A DNA stretch of 64,000 nt from Cyathus striatus (Eukaryota > Basidiomycota > Agaricomycetes > Agaricales > Nidulariaceae). Made by a program: the position numbers and the translations under genes. The stretch lies in NCBI GenBank assembly GCA_025738555.1, contig JAOVFP010000002.1, forward strand, positions 7,750,001 to 7,814,000, in the 5' to 3' direction. The notes beneath the pieces were generated by a model, which worked only from the letters and a program-made list of their open reading frames with translations, searched no databases and was not told the DNA's origin. This document shows, in pieces, positions 1-12,888 of the stretch (position 1 is the first letter of the stretch; each line of letters begins with the position of its first letter).

Positions 1-439
1 TTATGTGATGAGGAAAATGGTACAGAGCTATTTCTTTGAAATCATGTCAAAATTAGCCTAACCCATCAATTGTACACCCTTGCTTAAGTGTGGGAAGCCG
101 CGCCAAATGCCAGCACTAAACAACACTCAGTTTACCCTCCCCCTTGTCCACAGGCTTCCACAGAGCTCATGCCTCGAGATTTCTATAGCTATTTACCTTG
201 GGAATAATTCTGAGGCATTCTTCTGTGTAATAAATACAATTAATGCAAATATTGTGGTGTAGAATGGTGTGAAGGAAATCATTTACATGTTCCAATATTT
301 TGTGATGTTGCACAAGTTGGGTGTAATTTGAGGTTTACCATTCACACACTCATTTTCATACACATAACTTTTTGTGCTATATATCCAACTCATAATACAT
401 AGTGGAGAACATCATTTTTGTATGTGGAATGAATATATG

Positions 440-748
440 TCAAGATATGGCCAGGTGTACAGTTGAGAGGTCCTGTACAGATGAGTGCTCAAACACTGTA
501 GATGGTATAGCAATGTTTTTCCATTGATAAATTTCGGATGAGATGATATTTGCAATGTTACTAATATTATGCAAGATAAAATTTGAAGTGAATGAGAATG
601 ATAGTGGGGATCTGGTAGACTGAAGAAGGCACAATGCAAGCTGCTTTTCAATAATTTTGCTGCTCTTGGCATTGTCTATCTTGAACTGTGACCAACATTT
701 TGCAGACAACAGCATTATATCATGCCATTGCTTACATACATAAGTCAT
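440..748 (-). pseudogene. F-box/LRR protein remnant
   Basis: The minus-strand frame holds VCKQWHDIMLLSAKCWSQFKI followed by a stretch ending PLSFSF. This matches the layout of Agaricomycete F-box proteins just after the F-box helix: V-C-K-x-W-x-D-I, then L/K-x-W-S, then a PLS strand. Such proteins are substrate adaptors of SCF ubiquitin ligases. Only about 100 codons are open. No upstream LPPEI-type F-box start and no downstream leucine-rich repeats continue in the same frame. A second minus frame (412-672) carries text resembling the next family segment, which suggests a frameshift near 530. I call it a decayed fragment. It could instead be an exon of a spliced gene running off the window. 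Confidence 0.5.
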
Positions 749-1764
749 GTTAAAAGGAAACTGATGAAGATCTCCAAGTGTGACTTTCTCTCTGCAAATG
801 ACAAAAATATAGTTGAGAAGTTTGAAAGGAAGGTTGTGGATGTAAGGAGACCTATATGTGTTGATAAAGTCAATTTTGGTGAATGCTTTATGGAGTCAGT
901 ATGTTACCTGTTGGTTTTGTATTCTGCTTCATTGTTGATATTGATGACAGAGTTTAAAACTATAGGAGTATTCATGATTGAGAGACACTGCAGCCTTTAG
1001 GTGAATGTATATGGACAGAGCTACATATTAATATCAGGAACTTCAGTAAGGTAAATGACCCATTAGAAGTTTAGCTCTACATTCCATTTGATATGTTTGG
1101 ATGCAGTGTCACTGTCAATACTTCTTGACTTGTTCACTAGCAGTCAAAGTCCACAATATGAACTGGAACTTATGAATACTGGTCATTACCATGGCAATAC
1201 ATACATACAACATGGTTCATATGGTGCTCTTCACTCAGTCACCACATGTTTTGTACAAAGGAAATATCTCATACAAAAGACCTTTATTTTCTTATTCCTC
1301 TTGTAAAAATGCTTGCTTTGATGAACTGAGTAAGTCCTCTAGAGCATTTGTCAAAATTCCCAAAACTGAGCAAGTTATATTTTTCAGATCATAGCAATAT
1401 TTGCCAACTACTATAAATGGAAGAAACTATTAAATATGGTATGCTTAGTCATCCTATCGGGCATCTATTTGTTGCAGTTTAAGAGTATCTTGCACTGGGC
1501 CAATAGAAATGGTAGTTTTGTAGCTTTCAGGCTGTGAAGTGTCTTTGCTTCACAAGTGACTGGTACTTGATGGAATCTTAATTTTGAGTTGGCTTGTCAT
1601 GAATTTAAGGCCTTGGCACTCACAACCTCTATTCTATCTCCTTTGCCATGCATTCAGTGATCAGCTTTTGTCATGTGGTGGAGCTTATTATGTGGATGGT
1701 ACAAAGAGCTCAGATGGGTAATGACCTGCATTCCTCCTATCTCCTGCACCAGGTAGCTTTCTCA
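749..1764. other. AT-rich stretch without recognisable gene
   Basis: Only short chance ORFs with no family motif were seen. No repeats with paired ends were found here. Confidence 0.5.
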
Positions 1765-2235
1765 AGTACTCTATTGAACCCTGCAATGGGATGTGTACTT
1801 TCAAGAACTAAAGTAACAAACTTCCTTTTGTGCATTGTGCACATTAAGTCCCTTCTCATAAGCAGCTGTGCATCAGTAAACATGATGCTTCCAATTTTGG
1901 ATTATTTCAGTAGATGCTGACACAAGAGCTTTTGGCATATTTTCCTGAAAAGTGGTGAAGGTATAATCCCAGTTCCCTCAGAGATATTTTTTACTGCCCC
2001 CCAGAAGAACTCAATAAAATTGAGCTTACAGTGAAACTTTGGAAGGGCAATGCAAAAATGTCCAGCTGCTTTAATGATTTCCACAACAAGTGACTTTCAT
2101 CTCTGAAATTCTGGCTGTAACTCAAGTATCTTTTTCACAGCAATTTGTTGCATGTTGGTGTGCTCTCTCTTGTCATGCTTGAGCAGCAGCCTTTTCTTTT
2201 TCTTTTTGAGACTTGTTAGATTGACTCATGATGGT
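1765..2235 (-). pseudogene. Tc1-like DDE transposase C-terminal remnant
   Basis: Reading the minus strand from about 2235 gives, in order, KKILELQPEFQ, IIKAAGHFCIALPKFHCKLN, FIEFFWGAVK, DYTFTTFQENMPKAL and KYTSHCRV. These blocks are the characteristic end of Agaricomycete Tc1-like DDE transposases. The N/P-I/F-E of LNFIEFFWG is the third catalytic acidic residue. The frame shifts after GAVK near 2000 and contains several TGA stops, including one at the family's conserved arginine in the SS-R-KYTSHRR block. The first two catalytic aspartates and the DNA-binding domain are missing. It is a transposition-dead fragment, and no terminal repeats could be paired around it. Confidence 0.8.
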
Positions 2236-3557
2236 GTGCAGAATTGTTCATATAGGTCAGTGCTCATCTGTTGCTCTCTTTGACAGTTGCATTGTCAATG
2301 GTAGTGAAATAATTAAAAATAAATAAGTGAAAATAAAGATTAAAATCATTGCAGGGGCAATTTTGCCACTGTACAAAACATGTGGTGACTAAGCAAAGAG
2401 CACCATAGAATCATAGATCAATTCCATTTTGAAAGCTCAGCTTAAGCCTGTAGAATATCACTTTCATTAATAATGAAATTACTTGTATTTGAGTGGAGGC
2501 TAAAAGTTAATAATATCTGATGCTTACAGTTTTGTGACAAGATGAATGGATTCAGAACTGTTAATGCCTTTAAGTATGATGACACATTTGAAAGGAGCTA
2601 GAGTGAACTTTTAATGTGCAACATCAGCCTCTATGGGTACTGGAGCAGTGCAAAGAAGATGTTTGAAAGGATTTCTGCTGGGGTGAGTGAGGTGCCAAGG
2701 TATGCCATATGTTGCACTGATGTTGTTAGTTAATTGTGATATACTTGCAGTACATAACACAAGGTAACACATGGAAATTGACTTGCTTGTAGTCTAGCTT
2801 TCATATCATCTTAAGTGTCACATCCTGTTCTATTCCACTAGGGACAAGAACCTTGGATTAGATAGTCTAATAGTGGAGTAACTTGTACAACATTAGTAGG
2901 GTGTGTGGAGATAGTGAACAAGTACAGGAGTAGTGGAACATTGGCTTCAACTTGTGTGTTGTGCCCCTTAGACTTCCAGTTCTGTATTTAGAACAAAGTG
3001 GAGTAAGTGGCAAAATAGCGGAGTTGGCTCAAGGCCCAAGTGGGAGAAGGGTGTAAACATAGTTGATTTGAAACTGAAGTCTATCTACATTACAGGAGTA
3101 GTTTATATAGTAAACTACTTTGTCCGAATGTGTATGGAGTAATGCCCATGGGTATGTGGCATCCTAGGGGTAAGTAAACTCCATGAACTGTAGACCATGG
3201 TAAACTAGTAGTATGCCTCTAGATTATAGTCATAGGAGAAATGGCCATGGCTGGAGAACGAGGTAGTAATATTAAAGGGAAGGAACAAGTAAACAGTTAC
3301 AAGTGAACATTAGTAAGGAAGAGTTCAATATATAACAAGTATACATAGTCCGGAGGAAACATACCAAAAGTGGAGTAAACCCGGAGTTGACTCCAATGGT
3401 ACAGGGATTGTCATGGATATGACATTAAGCCAGAATGGAAGAAGTCTTCATATGCATATCCACAGGCAGCCTTGTACTCAACAATAAGTACTATAATTTT
3501 CATTTAAGCTCCTTCCTGGTTTGCATGCTCAACAGAACCCATTAAAGAGATACACAG
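2236..3557. other. Intergenic, no gene seen
   Basis: No coding similarity recognised. From about 2840 to 3480 the plus strand becomes rich in short GTGGAGTAA/GGTAAACTAG-like words, as in a decayed tandem repeat, but I could not define a unit. Confidence 0.4.
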
Positions 3558-5291
3558 TTGCTAAATTAAAGCTTTTAAAAGATCTTTTGTATATCTATGA
3601 GTACCAATTTTCACACCTCTCACCCAATCCATATGATTCAACTCTACCTGAACCCAATCTTCCCAGCTAAAGTCCATAATTCCAGATTGCAACACCACTG
3701 GAAGCCCTTCCCTCCTCAATTTCCTCACCAAAATCTGAGACAACTTGTCTATTTTTATATTGTGGTAGTAGACTTTGGCATGTTTGAGTCTGCAGGTCTT
3801 TCCCTTGGCCTCCAATAATAGTGATCTCCTGGTCCATCAGGACTCCAATAAATCTACAAATTTACTGGTTGGAAATTTTATTGAAGTCCATATGCCATTT
3901 CCAAAAATGATGAGTGAAGTGAGTTGAGATGCAATGTTGTGCTTATCAGTAGGCATTAAAACATCAAACATCAGTTGATAATTTTGAGGATCTTCTATAT
4001 GTAATATAAAGATCTCCAAACATGGTGTAGTGGCAAACAGATCCTCATAGTCTTGCTGCATGAATATGGAATCTCCAGAACAAATACATAATCTGCGAAT
4101 AGGATACAAAATCCTGAGGAAGTGATCTTCTGATTCAAGACCTAAAGGAATCATGTCTGCATCTAAAAAGAAACATTGCAAAGAAGGACATTCAATGTTG
4201 CACAGATATACTCCACTGAAGGATCCAGTCCATAGGAGACACAAACTAGTTAAATTGTGTAGATATACTGACAGCAGTGGCTCGTTGTAGTTGATTCCAT
4301 CCCCACTATAAATTTTAAATGCACTGCATTCCAGGGAAGTGCTACATTCCTTCAATATACACCTCCAGTAATCATATGAAAGTGGCACACCAAGTATGAG
4401 GTGTGTTAACTGATTATATGGAAGGGGAAACTTCTGCTCTGAGATGACAACTTGAATGTGTAGAAGCAAGATACATTTAAGCTTCAGAGCAATGAAACAT
4501 ATCAGTTCTGTTAGAAGTGATCTGACACTTCTCTGATGACTAATGAACCTTAGGTAGACTTAGATAAACTTAGGTACTGGACCTTGGTTGGGACCTTGGA
4601 CCTGGGTTGGGACTTTGGACCTTGGTAAAGACTTTAGACCTTGGTAGATAAGCTAGTAGTATATAATCCTGAGGTCCTACAGTGGCAATCCCCACTTGCT
4701 CACTGTACATTGGACTTCAGACCCTATTGTGTCTCTCTCAGTCCTGTAGTTCACTGCTTTGGTTGTACATCTCACAAGTTCAAAATTCATATTTGCACCA
4801 CCATGTTGATCAAGGTGGTACCTGTTGGAATCCATAAGAATCAAATCTTCCAATGTTGGAAGCTGCCCTAGAGTTATTGCCTTCTTCACTATCTTGGATA
4901 AATATGTTGCAGTACTGTATGCTAATATATTAAGTTTCCACAATCATTCAGTATATGGATGTATAAGATCAGTGTGCACTGAACACAATTTACTATGGTC
5001 CTTGAGCTCCAAAGAAATTGGAACTGAAGACCTGGACCTTTCAAGCCATTCCTTTGCAAGAAATATCTTTCAGAAAATTTTGCTTTCTGAATGTTTTGCA
5101 TCTTTGAATATGCATATATCTGACCAGATTTTGGAAGTTTGGAGTACTACAGCACACCACTGAGAAGACACCTGGGTAAGAGCAAATTGTGCATTTCTAA
5201 GGTTGAAATTCACATCTTGGAAGTCTGCAACAGCTAAGAGGAAGATCTTTGACAAGAGTTCAGGCAGAACATGCGAAATTGGGGAGGTCAT
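3558..5291 (-). pseudogene. F-box/LRR protein pseudogene 1
   Basis: The proposed start at 5291 gives an N-terminus with HVLPELLSKIFLLAV, a good F-box core (L-P-E-L-x-x-I-F), then ALTQVSSQWCAVVLQTSKIW, the V-C/S-x-W-x-x-V-x-x-x-x-x-x-W pattern. Downstream blocks include LPTLEDLIL, YNQLTHLILGVPLS, LTSLCLLW, CPSLQCFFLDA and DYEDLFATTPCLEIFIL, typical of the leucine-rich half of Agaricomycete F-box proteins. In-frame TGA stops occur after the F-box (near 5086), before LWKLNIL and after FVDLLES. A short tandem repeat interrupts the middle (about 4555-4640). A related but diverged pseudogene lies at 59860-61723 in the same orientation. Family role is substrate recognition for ubiquitin ligase; this copy is broken. 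Confidence 0.75.
4555..4640. repeat. Short tandem repeat inside F-box pseudogene 1
   Basis: Four to five degenerate copies of GGACCTTGGTTGGGA-like units (about 15-19 bp) sit between the two halves of the LRR region of the F-box pseudogene. No homologous text exists in the paralogue at 60-61.7 kb, so it was gained here. Confidence 0.65.
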
Positions 5292-5659
5292 AGTGTATTT
5301 TAAAGTTTGAATGAGAGAGAAAGTAGTAGTTAGTCTAGCGAGACTGGAACCTGTGAGAGGAGAAAAGAAGAGACTGAGAAGAAGTGAACAAGGGCCAGGG
5401 CATGTGTGATTGCCACTGATTGATTGATCAATAATTAGATCACATGTAGCTGGCTGGCCCAGTGTGGGTGTCAGTCCAAAAATAGAAGTGGTATGTATAC
5501 AGAGCCAAAGAAAGAGGTGTGAAAAAGTAGAATTACAGATAACATCTTGAATACAGCTCCACAAAAAAATATTAGGCATAGTGATCCAAGTATGTAAAAA
5601 TTAGAATGTGCCAGTGTAGCAACAGATGAAAAGATTGAAAAGGTGCTGAAATATAGCTA

Positions 5660-6824
5660 CAGTTGGGGACAGTCAAAGGCAGCAATTCCTATTACCACAT
5701 GTAAATGATTTTTTAGCCAGAAAATAATTTCAGATTCAGACTCAGAGACCTTGAAAATATTCAAAAATGCATTCAGAATCATTTTTCCACAACATTTTGA
5801 GACTGCCAAATTTTTTGGACAAAATAATGAAATTGTATGTACCTCTTTGGGCACTTTGGGCAGTTCTGTTGGTAAGTGCCTATCTTGGATGGGAAGCTAT
5901 CAACTCGATTGCCATCATCACAGCTTTTGACACACTACAGTGCTGCTTTTGATATTGCACTGCCCACCCTGCTGCCTTTCTCATCAAACCAATCCTATAT
6001 GCACTCATGAAGCACCAAATTACAGTAACCATTCACCAGTATCCTTCTCATCCAGCACCTTTGCCATATCAATAAGGTCATCTGTAAGCCCTTCATCTTC
6101 CAATAAATCAGTCTCTATTTCCTCATCAACATCTGAATCCACCAATGCTAAATCATCCTTCTCCCAATCCACTCTCAAACTATCAAACAGAACTGGAATC
6201 TCTGGATCTGAGATCACTGATTGGAGATCTGGTGCACTGCTGTGAGCACACACAATATCTGAGGAAGGTGGTATCAGGGAGGACTGGGAGAAATTCTGAA
6301 GACCATGTAAATTAGTTTTCTGTTTTTTAGATGGGTGTCCTCGAGGTTGACTCATCTTGTAGAGCAGTTATGCAATAGACAGGTGCGAACAGATGTGCTA
6401 TTGGGCTGTTTAAACAAAATATATATTGTTCTCATCCTGATAGCATATTTATCTGCATCATTCTCAATAGCAAATTTATCTCATCACTGATGTTTGTGTA
6501 CATTTATAAACTCCAGCAATGTTTTTTTTTTCTTTTTTTTTCTCAGAAACCACTCAACGTGAAGGTCTAATAAATTGGAAATAGCAATAATATAACAAAA
6601 GGGTTTGAATGGCGATTTTATTGCGATTTTATTGAATTTATTATGGTCTGCCAAATTTTTTGGAGAAAAAAAAATCAAAATCCATTTTTAGGAAGAACAG
6701 CTCATAGAAATGTGATGTAAGTGGTACCGATTGAAAGCTATTTAAGGCCTCTTTCAATCCCGAAGAAGTCCGAGGCACAAAAAAATTGTCGATATTTTTT
6801 GCTGCCTTTGACTGTCCCCAACTG
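5660..6824 (-). mobile_element. Internally deleted Tc1-like element, TA target site
   Basis: The ends are near-perfect inverted repeats. The left end reads CAGTTGGGGACAGTCAAAGG and continues GCAGCA; the right end is its reverse complement (about 25 bp matched). Both are flanked by TA (5658-5659 and 6825-6826), the Tc1/mariner target duplication. At 1165 bp it is too short for a full transposase. Inside is one acidic minus-strand ORF (6020-6355). The DDE catalytic part is missing, so this is a non-autonomous deletion derivative. It lies just upstream of F-box pseudogene 1. Confidence 0.85.
6020..6355 (-). CDS. N-terminal part of a Tc1-like transposase
   Basis: 111 codons from ATG. The protein starts with a basic tract (SKKQKTNLHGLQ) followed by a serine-rich linker, then VLFDSLRVDWEKDD and a highly acidic segment (DSDVDEEIETDLLEDEG). 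This basic-then-acidic N-terminus with a -FDSL- block precedes the DNA-binding and DDE domains in Agaricomycete Tc1-like transposases, a family resemblance from memory. The ORF ends at GEWLL with a stop, and no catalytic motif follows before the terminal repeat. It lies wholly inside the TA-flanked element, so it is probably the residue of a larger gene and without transposase activity. Confidence 0.55.
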   Translation of the reverse strand: MSQPRGHPSKKQKTNLHGLQNFSQSSLIPPSSDIVCAHSSAPDLQSVISDPEIPVLFDSLRVDWEKDDLALVDSDVDEEIETDLLEDEGLTDDLIDMAKVLDEKDTGEWLL

Positions 6825-6826
6825 TA

Positions 6827-8927
6827 CAAATGCCCAGCAATGTTTGGCATGCCCATTGGCTACTAACATTAAGTAAATTTTCTTATGTAACAAGGTGATT
6901 TGTTAAGTAATTTTTGTACATCCAGTTCATGCAAACCTACCTTTCTAGTTGAGCCTGAGAGCAATTCATGATAGAAATCTGATAGTACAAAGTGGAATAA
7001 TGACTTGGAACTTTGTACCTGGGCAACATCAGAGAATATGATTTTAGAAATTGGTTCTGGCAGTTTGATCTACTTCACCACACCACACTGCACAGAACTC
7101 ATTACATTATGCAGTCAACTTCTTGCTCCAAGTTCAAGTTTTCAAGAAGACCCTCACTATGCCAAACATTTTATCTATTTATCTCTTTTGTACCTTTCCT
7201 ATTTCACCATGATTTGATATGTATCATTACATCATATGGACTTTCAGCTCTGTAAGAGTCCAGTGATAAGCACTAGTGCTAATACAGAGACAAGTGAACA
7301 AAATCACCATAAATTTTTTAAAATTCCCTTGAAGTACAGAGGGCCTAGTCTGGATTCTAATGCACACCCAGGCAATCTCACAATATTCCCTCAGGTATCA
7401 ATTTTGAACTATTTTCAGCTTAACATTATGAAGCTTCAGAACAATTAGTTCACCTTAAACAGTGTTATATCTGCTGTGAGGACAAAAATAAGTTAGACAG
7501 AGTTTTTGTATGACTCCCCATCAGCATGTCTGTCATGGAATCATAGAAAACATATGTAGAAGCACCAACATTTACTGATCCTGTGATGTGTTCTTCTGCA
7601 GATGTTATACATCTAAACAGCATCTACTGAATTCAGGCATCAAAATCTCCCACAAAAGGTGTGTGTGGATGCAAATGGCTGGGGGATGACACTTTCGGCC
7701 CTTGCATGCTACATAGTGCATAGTACATTCCATTACTCTGATACCATGCAGAAGGGAGGATATAACCAATAAGAAACATGTGTTCTTACTCTCCATTCAA
7801 TGTTAATGCCCATAGATAGTTTCCCATCACTATCCAAAAATTAGGTCAACAAAACCATGTACTTGGTTATATAACATATCCAAAATCTCTCTGTTCCATT
7901 ATGACATTTACTCTGTTCCTATTAATATGATAGGTTTTGGGACACAAGATAGGTATAAAAGGATACAGAATGGTATGTGATTTCTTCATTCTGCAGATAT
8001 CTCTTCTGACAGTTTACAGCAGCTCTACTATTATATTCTTCTTTTACAACAATGTTCTCTCTCATTGCTTTTGCTATGACTGCAGCCCTTCATACATTCA
8101 ACAGAGTTCATTGATGTACATTTGCTGATTACTTATGTTAGTGGTTACCAGTCAAGCACAGACACTTCCTGCAATGTGCACTAGGAACTATACTGTAGTG
8201 GCACACGACTTCTGTGACTTGATCTCTGCAAAGGAGAGTGTGCCTTTGTATGCCTACCTCTTTCACATAAAGTCAAAAGTTGTTGATTAACATCTTTGTG
8301 ACAGCTTCCAATTGGCCTCCATAAATGCCAGAATCATCAATGCTGACTGTACAAACCTATTCATAGGGGAGGTAAAGTTCACACTTCCTACCTTTGTTAA
8401 TTATTTAGTACATTTTTAACAATTTTGATAGGTTCTGTGCTTGGGTCTTGAAGGACAAGACTGTACCTAAGTTTCCATTGTGCAGCCTATGGGGGATTCA
8501 TGTTTTAGCATTGCAACTGATGCTGGTATCAGTGTGGATACATTGATTGCAAATAATCCTAATGTTAATGCAGATTGTACTAATATTCATCCAGGGGAGG
8601 CATGTATTTTGTTTAGATTTAATATATCTGTTTGCTGACTGTCATTTGTGGGATTTGACCAGGTTCTTTGCATTGCTCTGGCAGCTAATACTGCATCTTC
8701 CTAAGTATCTATTCAGATGGACAATCCTATTCCTTGTAATTAATAAGATAGGAAATTGAGTAACAAAGAGCACATGATATATATGCAATGTTGGTGCTAT
8801 GCATCATTCCATCCTATAAGGGGGCTACTAGATTTTGATGTTGCCTGTATTTTAATGTTGCCAGTGAGGCAATGTCACAGCAACACCAGGCAACATCACA
8901 TCAGTCTGTGGTTAATCACACCCTCAC
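6827..8927. other. AT-rich stretch without recognisable gene
   Basis: Only short ORFs without motifs. A small hairpin-like inverted repeat (TGTTGCCTG ... CAGGCAACA) lies at about 8839-8895, just before the putative copia LTR. Confidence 0.45.
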
Positions 8928-9195
8928 TGTTGCGCATGTGCAAGCCAGAAGTGGCATGAACATTTGCACATCAATGAGTTCACCAGTATCTCCTAGAACA
9001 CACACATTGTAGAATACATCATATAGAATTATGTAGAATGTTGTAGATATATTAACTAGTATAAAATTACAATGAAATTGTATGTACATTGAGTGTGAAT
9101 CTATTCCCCCATTCCCCACTCTATATTGTGTGAACCTAAGTCTTAGTTGCCTGCATGCCTTGGTAAGTACTAATTTATTAATTACTATTACAATA

Positions 9196-9209
9196 GGTTA
9201 TGGGCCCCA
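9196..9209 (+). promoter_or_regulatory. Copia primer-binding site, half initiator-tRNA type
   Basis: GGTTATGGGCCCCA lies three bases after the apparent LTR end. Its complement contains a CAT anticodon within a GGGCCCATAACC stem-loop, the anticodon arm of initiator tRNA-Met. Drosophila copia-type elements are known to prime from a cleaved half of that tRNA, so the match fits a copia PBS. The assignment rests on position and this complementarity. Confidence 0.65.
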
Positions 9210-9280
9210 CCCTACAGTAACTTAAAGACTAGAATACATACTTTGAACCCCTGTACTTCCTGAGCACCACTAAGTCAAAA

Positions 9281-12200
9281 TGTCAAACTCCACATCATCT
9301 GACTCCACTCCATCAAGCCTTTACCACATCGAGCTTCTTCGAGAAGACAATTGGTTACTGTGGAAGCACCATATTATGAGCATTTTGCATGACTGAAATC
9401 TCTTGAAATATGCTGAAGGTACCTTAAGCAAGCTGAAAGAGAAATCCTCAAAGGAAAGCTCATCAGATGAAGCAACTGAAAAGGTAAAGAAGAAATATGA
9501 GAAAGAGTTAGAGACATGGATAGATGGTGATGCATGAGCACAGACTCAAATTGAGATTACCTTGAGTGACTCACAGATGATACACATTGTGGGAGCCAAG
9601 ACTGCTGTGCAAATGTGGACCCAGTTGTAAACAGTGAAGGAGCTGTGAGGTAAGATGGGTATTATCTCAGCACATAGGCATTTATATCGCACTATAGCTG
9701 AAGAAGGAATAGATATTAGTACAGATATCACAGAACTGAGAAGAATTCAGGAAGAATTACACTTACTTAATAGTTTGATAGAAGACAATGAATTCATGAT
9801 GATATATTAATCTCTTCACTTCCAGAGTCTTGGGACCAGTTCACTACAGCATATCTAGGTGCAAACACTTCTGTGAGTAAGTCTAAGTCAGATGATAAAA
9901 AATTGACAGAGGACAGTACCACAACAGAGAAGTTATGGTCTTTAACCTCCTTCAAGCTTATTTCCCTAATTCCTGAGGAAGACCACCATTGGAAGGAAAA
10001 GCTTGGCCAGAATGTGAATGATATTGTGATGCAGGCATGATCATCAAAATCGAAGCCATGGGACAAGTTGAAAATTGAGTGTTATAATTGCCATAAGACA
10101 GGGCACACTTGGGATGAGTGTTGGTTGAAAGGTGGCAGATCCGAAGGTAAAGGGCCATGTTGAAAAAAGCGGAATGGCAGCGGTAGTGATCATGCCAACC
10201 AGGCTGAATTGTTGGGAGCGAATACAGACATAAATGATGCAGCATATAATTGCAGTGAGTACAATTCTGATAAAAATTCGAAATTGGAGGACAGAACTTA
10301 CCTTAACAATGGACAGTTTTCTAGTGACATATCGCGAGATACTTGGCTCACAGATTCCAGAACAATGTCACATATTTGTAATGACCATAACACCTTCATA
10401 ACCTTTGAGCTGCTGATGTCGAAATTGATTAAAGGCATTGGCAATACATCCATTAAGGCCCTAGGATGAGGTACAATTGAGTTAGAGTGTCAAATAGAAG
10501 GTAAAATCATCACTAACCATTTACAGAATGTTCTATATGCACCAAATGCAAATAATAACCTGCTATCAGTTGGGAGACTGGATAGAGCAGGGTATGGGAG
10601 TATACTAGGACAAGGTAAAATCAAATTTATAGACCAGAGTAATCATATTTTAGCAATGGGAACACTTACCAGACAGAATTTGTATGTTATGAATGTGAAA
10701 GCAAAGGTTCAGAGTGCTAGTGAACAGGCTAACATAGCAGTAGCACCTGTAGATACCTGGAATTTGCTTCATAAGAAGTATGGACTTGAGAAACTTGTTA
10801 GGAAAGGACTAGTTAATGGACTTACAATCAATCTGAATGGTCCACTATTTATTCAGTGCACATCTTGCATACAGGTGAAACAAAGTCATCAGAAATACCC
10901 TAAGGAAGCTGAAAATTGATCTAAGACACCCGGAGAACTCACCCACAGCGATGTTTGGGGTCCAGCATGAGTCCAGTCAGTTGGAGGCTCTGTATATTAC
11001 ATATCCTTCATGGATGATGCCACACAAAGATGCACTGTGCTATTCATGAAGAAGAAGTCAGAAGCAAGTGATAAATTGAAGGAATATCTTACCTACATTG
11101 AAGACAAGTTCGAACATTGCCCCAAGACCCTCAGAGTTGACAATGGAGGTGAATATATCAACAAGAAGGTTAAGGACTGGTGCAGCATGAAGGGAATCAA
11201 GTTGCAAACCACAGCTCCCTACTCACCATCACAGAATGGAGTAGCCGAATGATTTAATTGCACTTTAATTGAGTTAGTGAGGGTGATGCTTATTGAGATG
11301 AATTTACCTACCTCACTTTGGGCTGAAGCAGTTTGACATGCTGCATATTTACAAAACCATGCACCGACACAAGCACTTGAGGGAGCAACACCCAAGGAGG
11401 CTTGGAATAATAAATGGCCAGATGTATCACATTTCAGAGAATTTGGGTGTGATGTGTGGATTCTACACCAAGGTGTTAAGCAATTGAAACTAGCACTGAA
11501 ATCAATGAGACATACCTTTGTGGGCTTTGAGGATGGACCTGGAGCTGTCCACTATTATGATTTGGACACAAAGAGAGTTAAAGTTTCTTGAAATTTCATA
11601 TTTTCTGAGGCCAAAGTCGAAATTGAGGCTGTTGAGTTGCCCAGTATGTCTAGACTGAGGCTCGAGGGGAGAACAATGGAAATATTGATCTGCAGTCTCC
11701 TACAATGCCTAAATTGGAAAGTGAACCTTTAGAAACAAAAATAGAAGGTAATAAGTGCAAAACTAACACAGATTTGAATACACACATGCCTAGTGTGAAA
11801 CAGGAGAACCGGAATGTGAAAATACAAGCTACAGTTGAGAAATCAAAGTTAGTACCTGTTGAACAGAGTCCAGAGACTGAAGATAACTTACCAGTACTAA
11901 ATCCCATTGCACCACATTGATCTTCAAGATCTACCACTGATCATAACTATAGGAAGTTAGATAATCTGAATTCATGCTTACCAGCAGCCCCACAAAGTCA
12001 TAAACCAACCAATGCAAATTTCAGCAAAGAGGAACAGTCCAATTACTTAGAAGACAACGAGATGGGTTATTTGCTGTTAGAAAGGACTGAAATTGAAGAA
12101 ATACCTCAAAATATCATTGAGGCAAGGTCCTCACCCGAGGCAGACAAATTGGAGCAAGCTATAAATGAAGAATACAATACATTAGCTCAGAAAGGGACTT

Positions 12201-12886
12201 GGAGGCTAGAGAACTTACCAGCAGGAAGGAAAGCTGTTGGATGCAGATGGGTGTTCACCAAGAAGGAAGATGGGAGGTATAAAGCCAAGCTCATTGCCAA
12301 AGGCTATTCCCAAGTCCCAGGCATGGACTACACCGAAACATTTGCCCCAGTAGTTCGTCTTGACTCCCTGAGATCGTTGCTAGCAATTGGAGCAATTAGA
12401 GACATGGAAATAGAACAGTTAGACATTAAGGGAGCTTACCTCAACAGAGATTTGCAAGAAGAAATATACATGGCACAGCCAGATGGATTCAACAACAGAT
12501 CAGGACGAGTTTGTTGATTACTGAAGATGTTGTATGGCCTGAAACAGTCTGGATGTGAGTAGAATCGAAAACTGGACAGAACCTTGACAAAAATCAGATT
12601 TAAATGATCTGAACCGGACCATTGTGTGTACACACAAGTGAATGAGGGCCAACTATCAATGCTGGCAGTATGGGTTGATGATATTATTCTATTGGCTGAC
12701 AAAGTGAGTGATTTGAATGAAGCAATAACTCACCTAAAGCATGCATTTGAAACAAAGCAGTTGGGAGAGCCCAAACTACTCCTAGGACTTGAGATAACAC
12801 AAAATCGAGCCAGTAAATCAATCAGTATTGGCCAGGGAAATTACATCGATAGAGTCCTGAAGAAATATGGTATGGACAAAGCAGTA
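9281..12886 (+). pseudogene. Copia gag-pol polyprotein (gag, PR, IN, partial RT)
   Basis: It begins with ATG at 9281 (IELLREDNWLLWKHHI, gag start). Then come the zinc knuckle CYNCHKTGHTWDEC, the protease-equivalent block TWLTDSRTMSHIC (D-S, where D-S-G is usual), the GAG-pre-integrase block, and the integrase core with FMDDAT, LRVDNGGEY and the YSPSQNGVAE glutamate. RT follows with AVGCRWVFTKK, LYGLKQSG and WVDDIILLAD (a variant of YVDD). Single-base frameshifts occur near 9790 and 11640. I counted 14 TGA, one TAA and one TAG in frame; most TGA fall where arginine (CGA) is expected. RT is cut off soon after RVLKKYGMDKAV. The element is dead, but domain order and motifs make the family assignment firm. 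Confidence 0.9.
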
Positions 12887-12888
12887 TA

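Larger units (their letters stand above)
8928..12888 (+). mobile_element. Ty1/copia retrotransposon, 3' truncated
   Basis: This segment reads LTR-like leader, primer-binding site, gag, protease, integrase and reverse transcriptase in copia order (integrase before RT). The 5' LTR probably ends with TTACA at 9192; its start is uncertain (TGTTGCGC at 8928 is a candidate). The sequence stops inside the RT region where a foldback element begins at 12889. No RNase H or 3' LTR was recognised beyond it, so the LTR bounds cannot be verified by comparison. Confidence 0.8.

Noticed and set aside
1..262. 60-aa ORF at the start of the window
   Set aside because: Short, no motif, no codon or context support.
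8839..8895. Small TGTTGCCTG...CAGGCAACA palindrome as a separate MITE
   Set aside because: Only about 55 bp with no target duplication; could be part of a hairpin near the copia LTR start.
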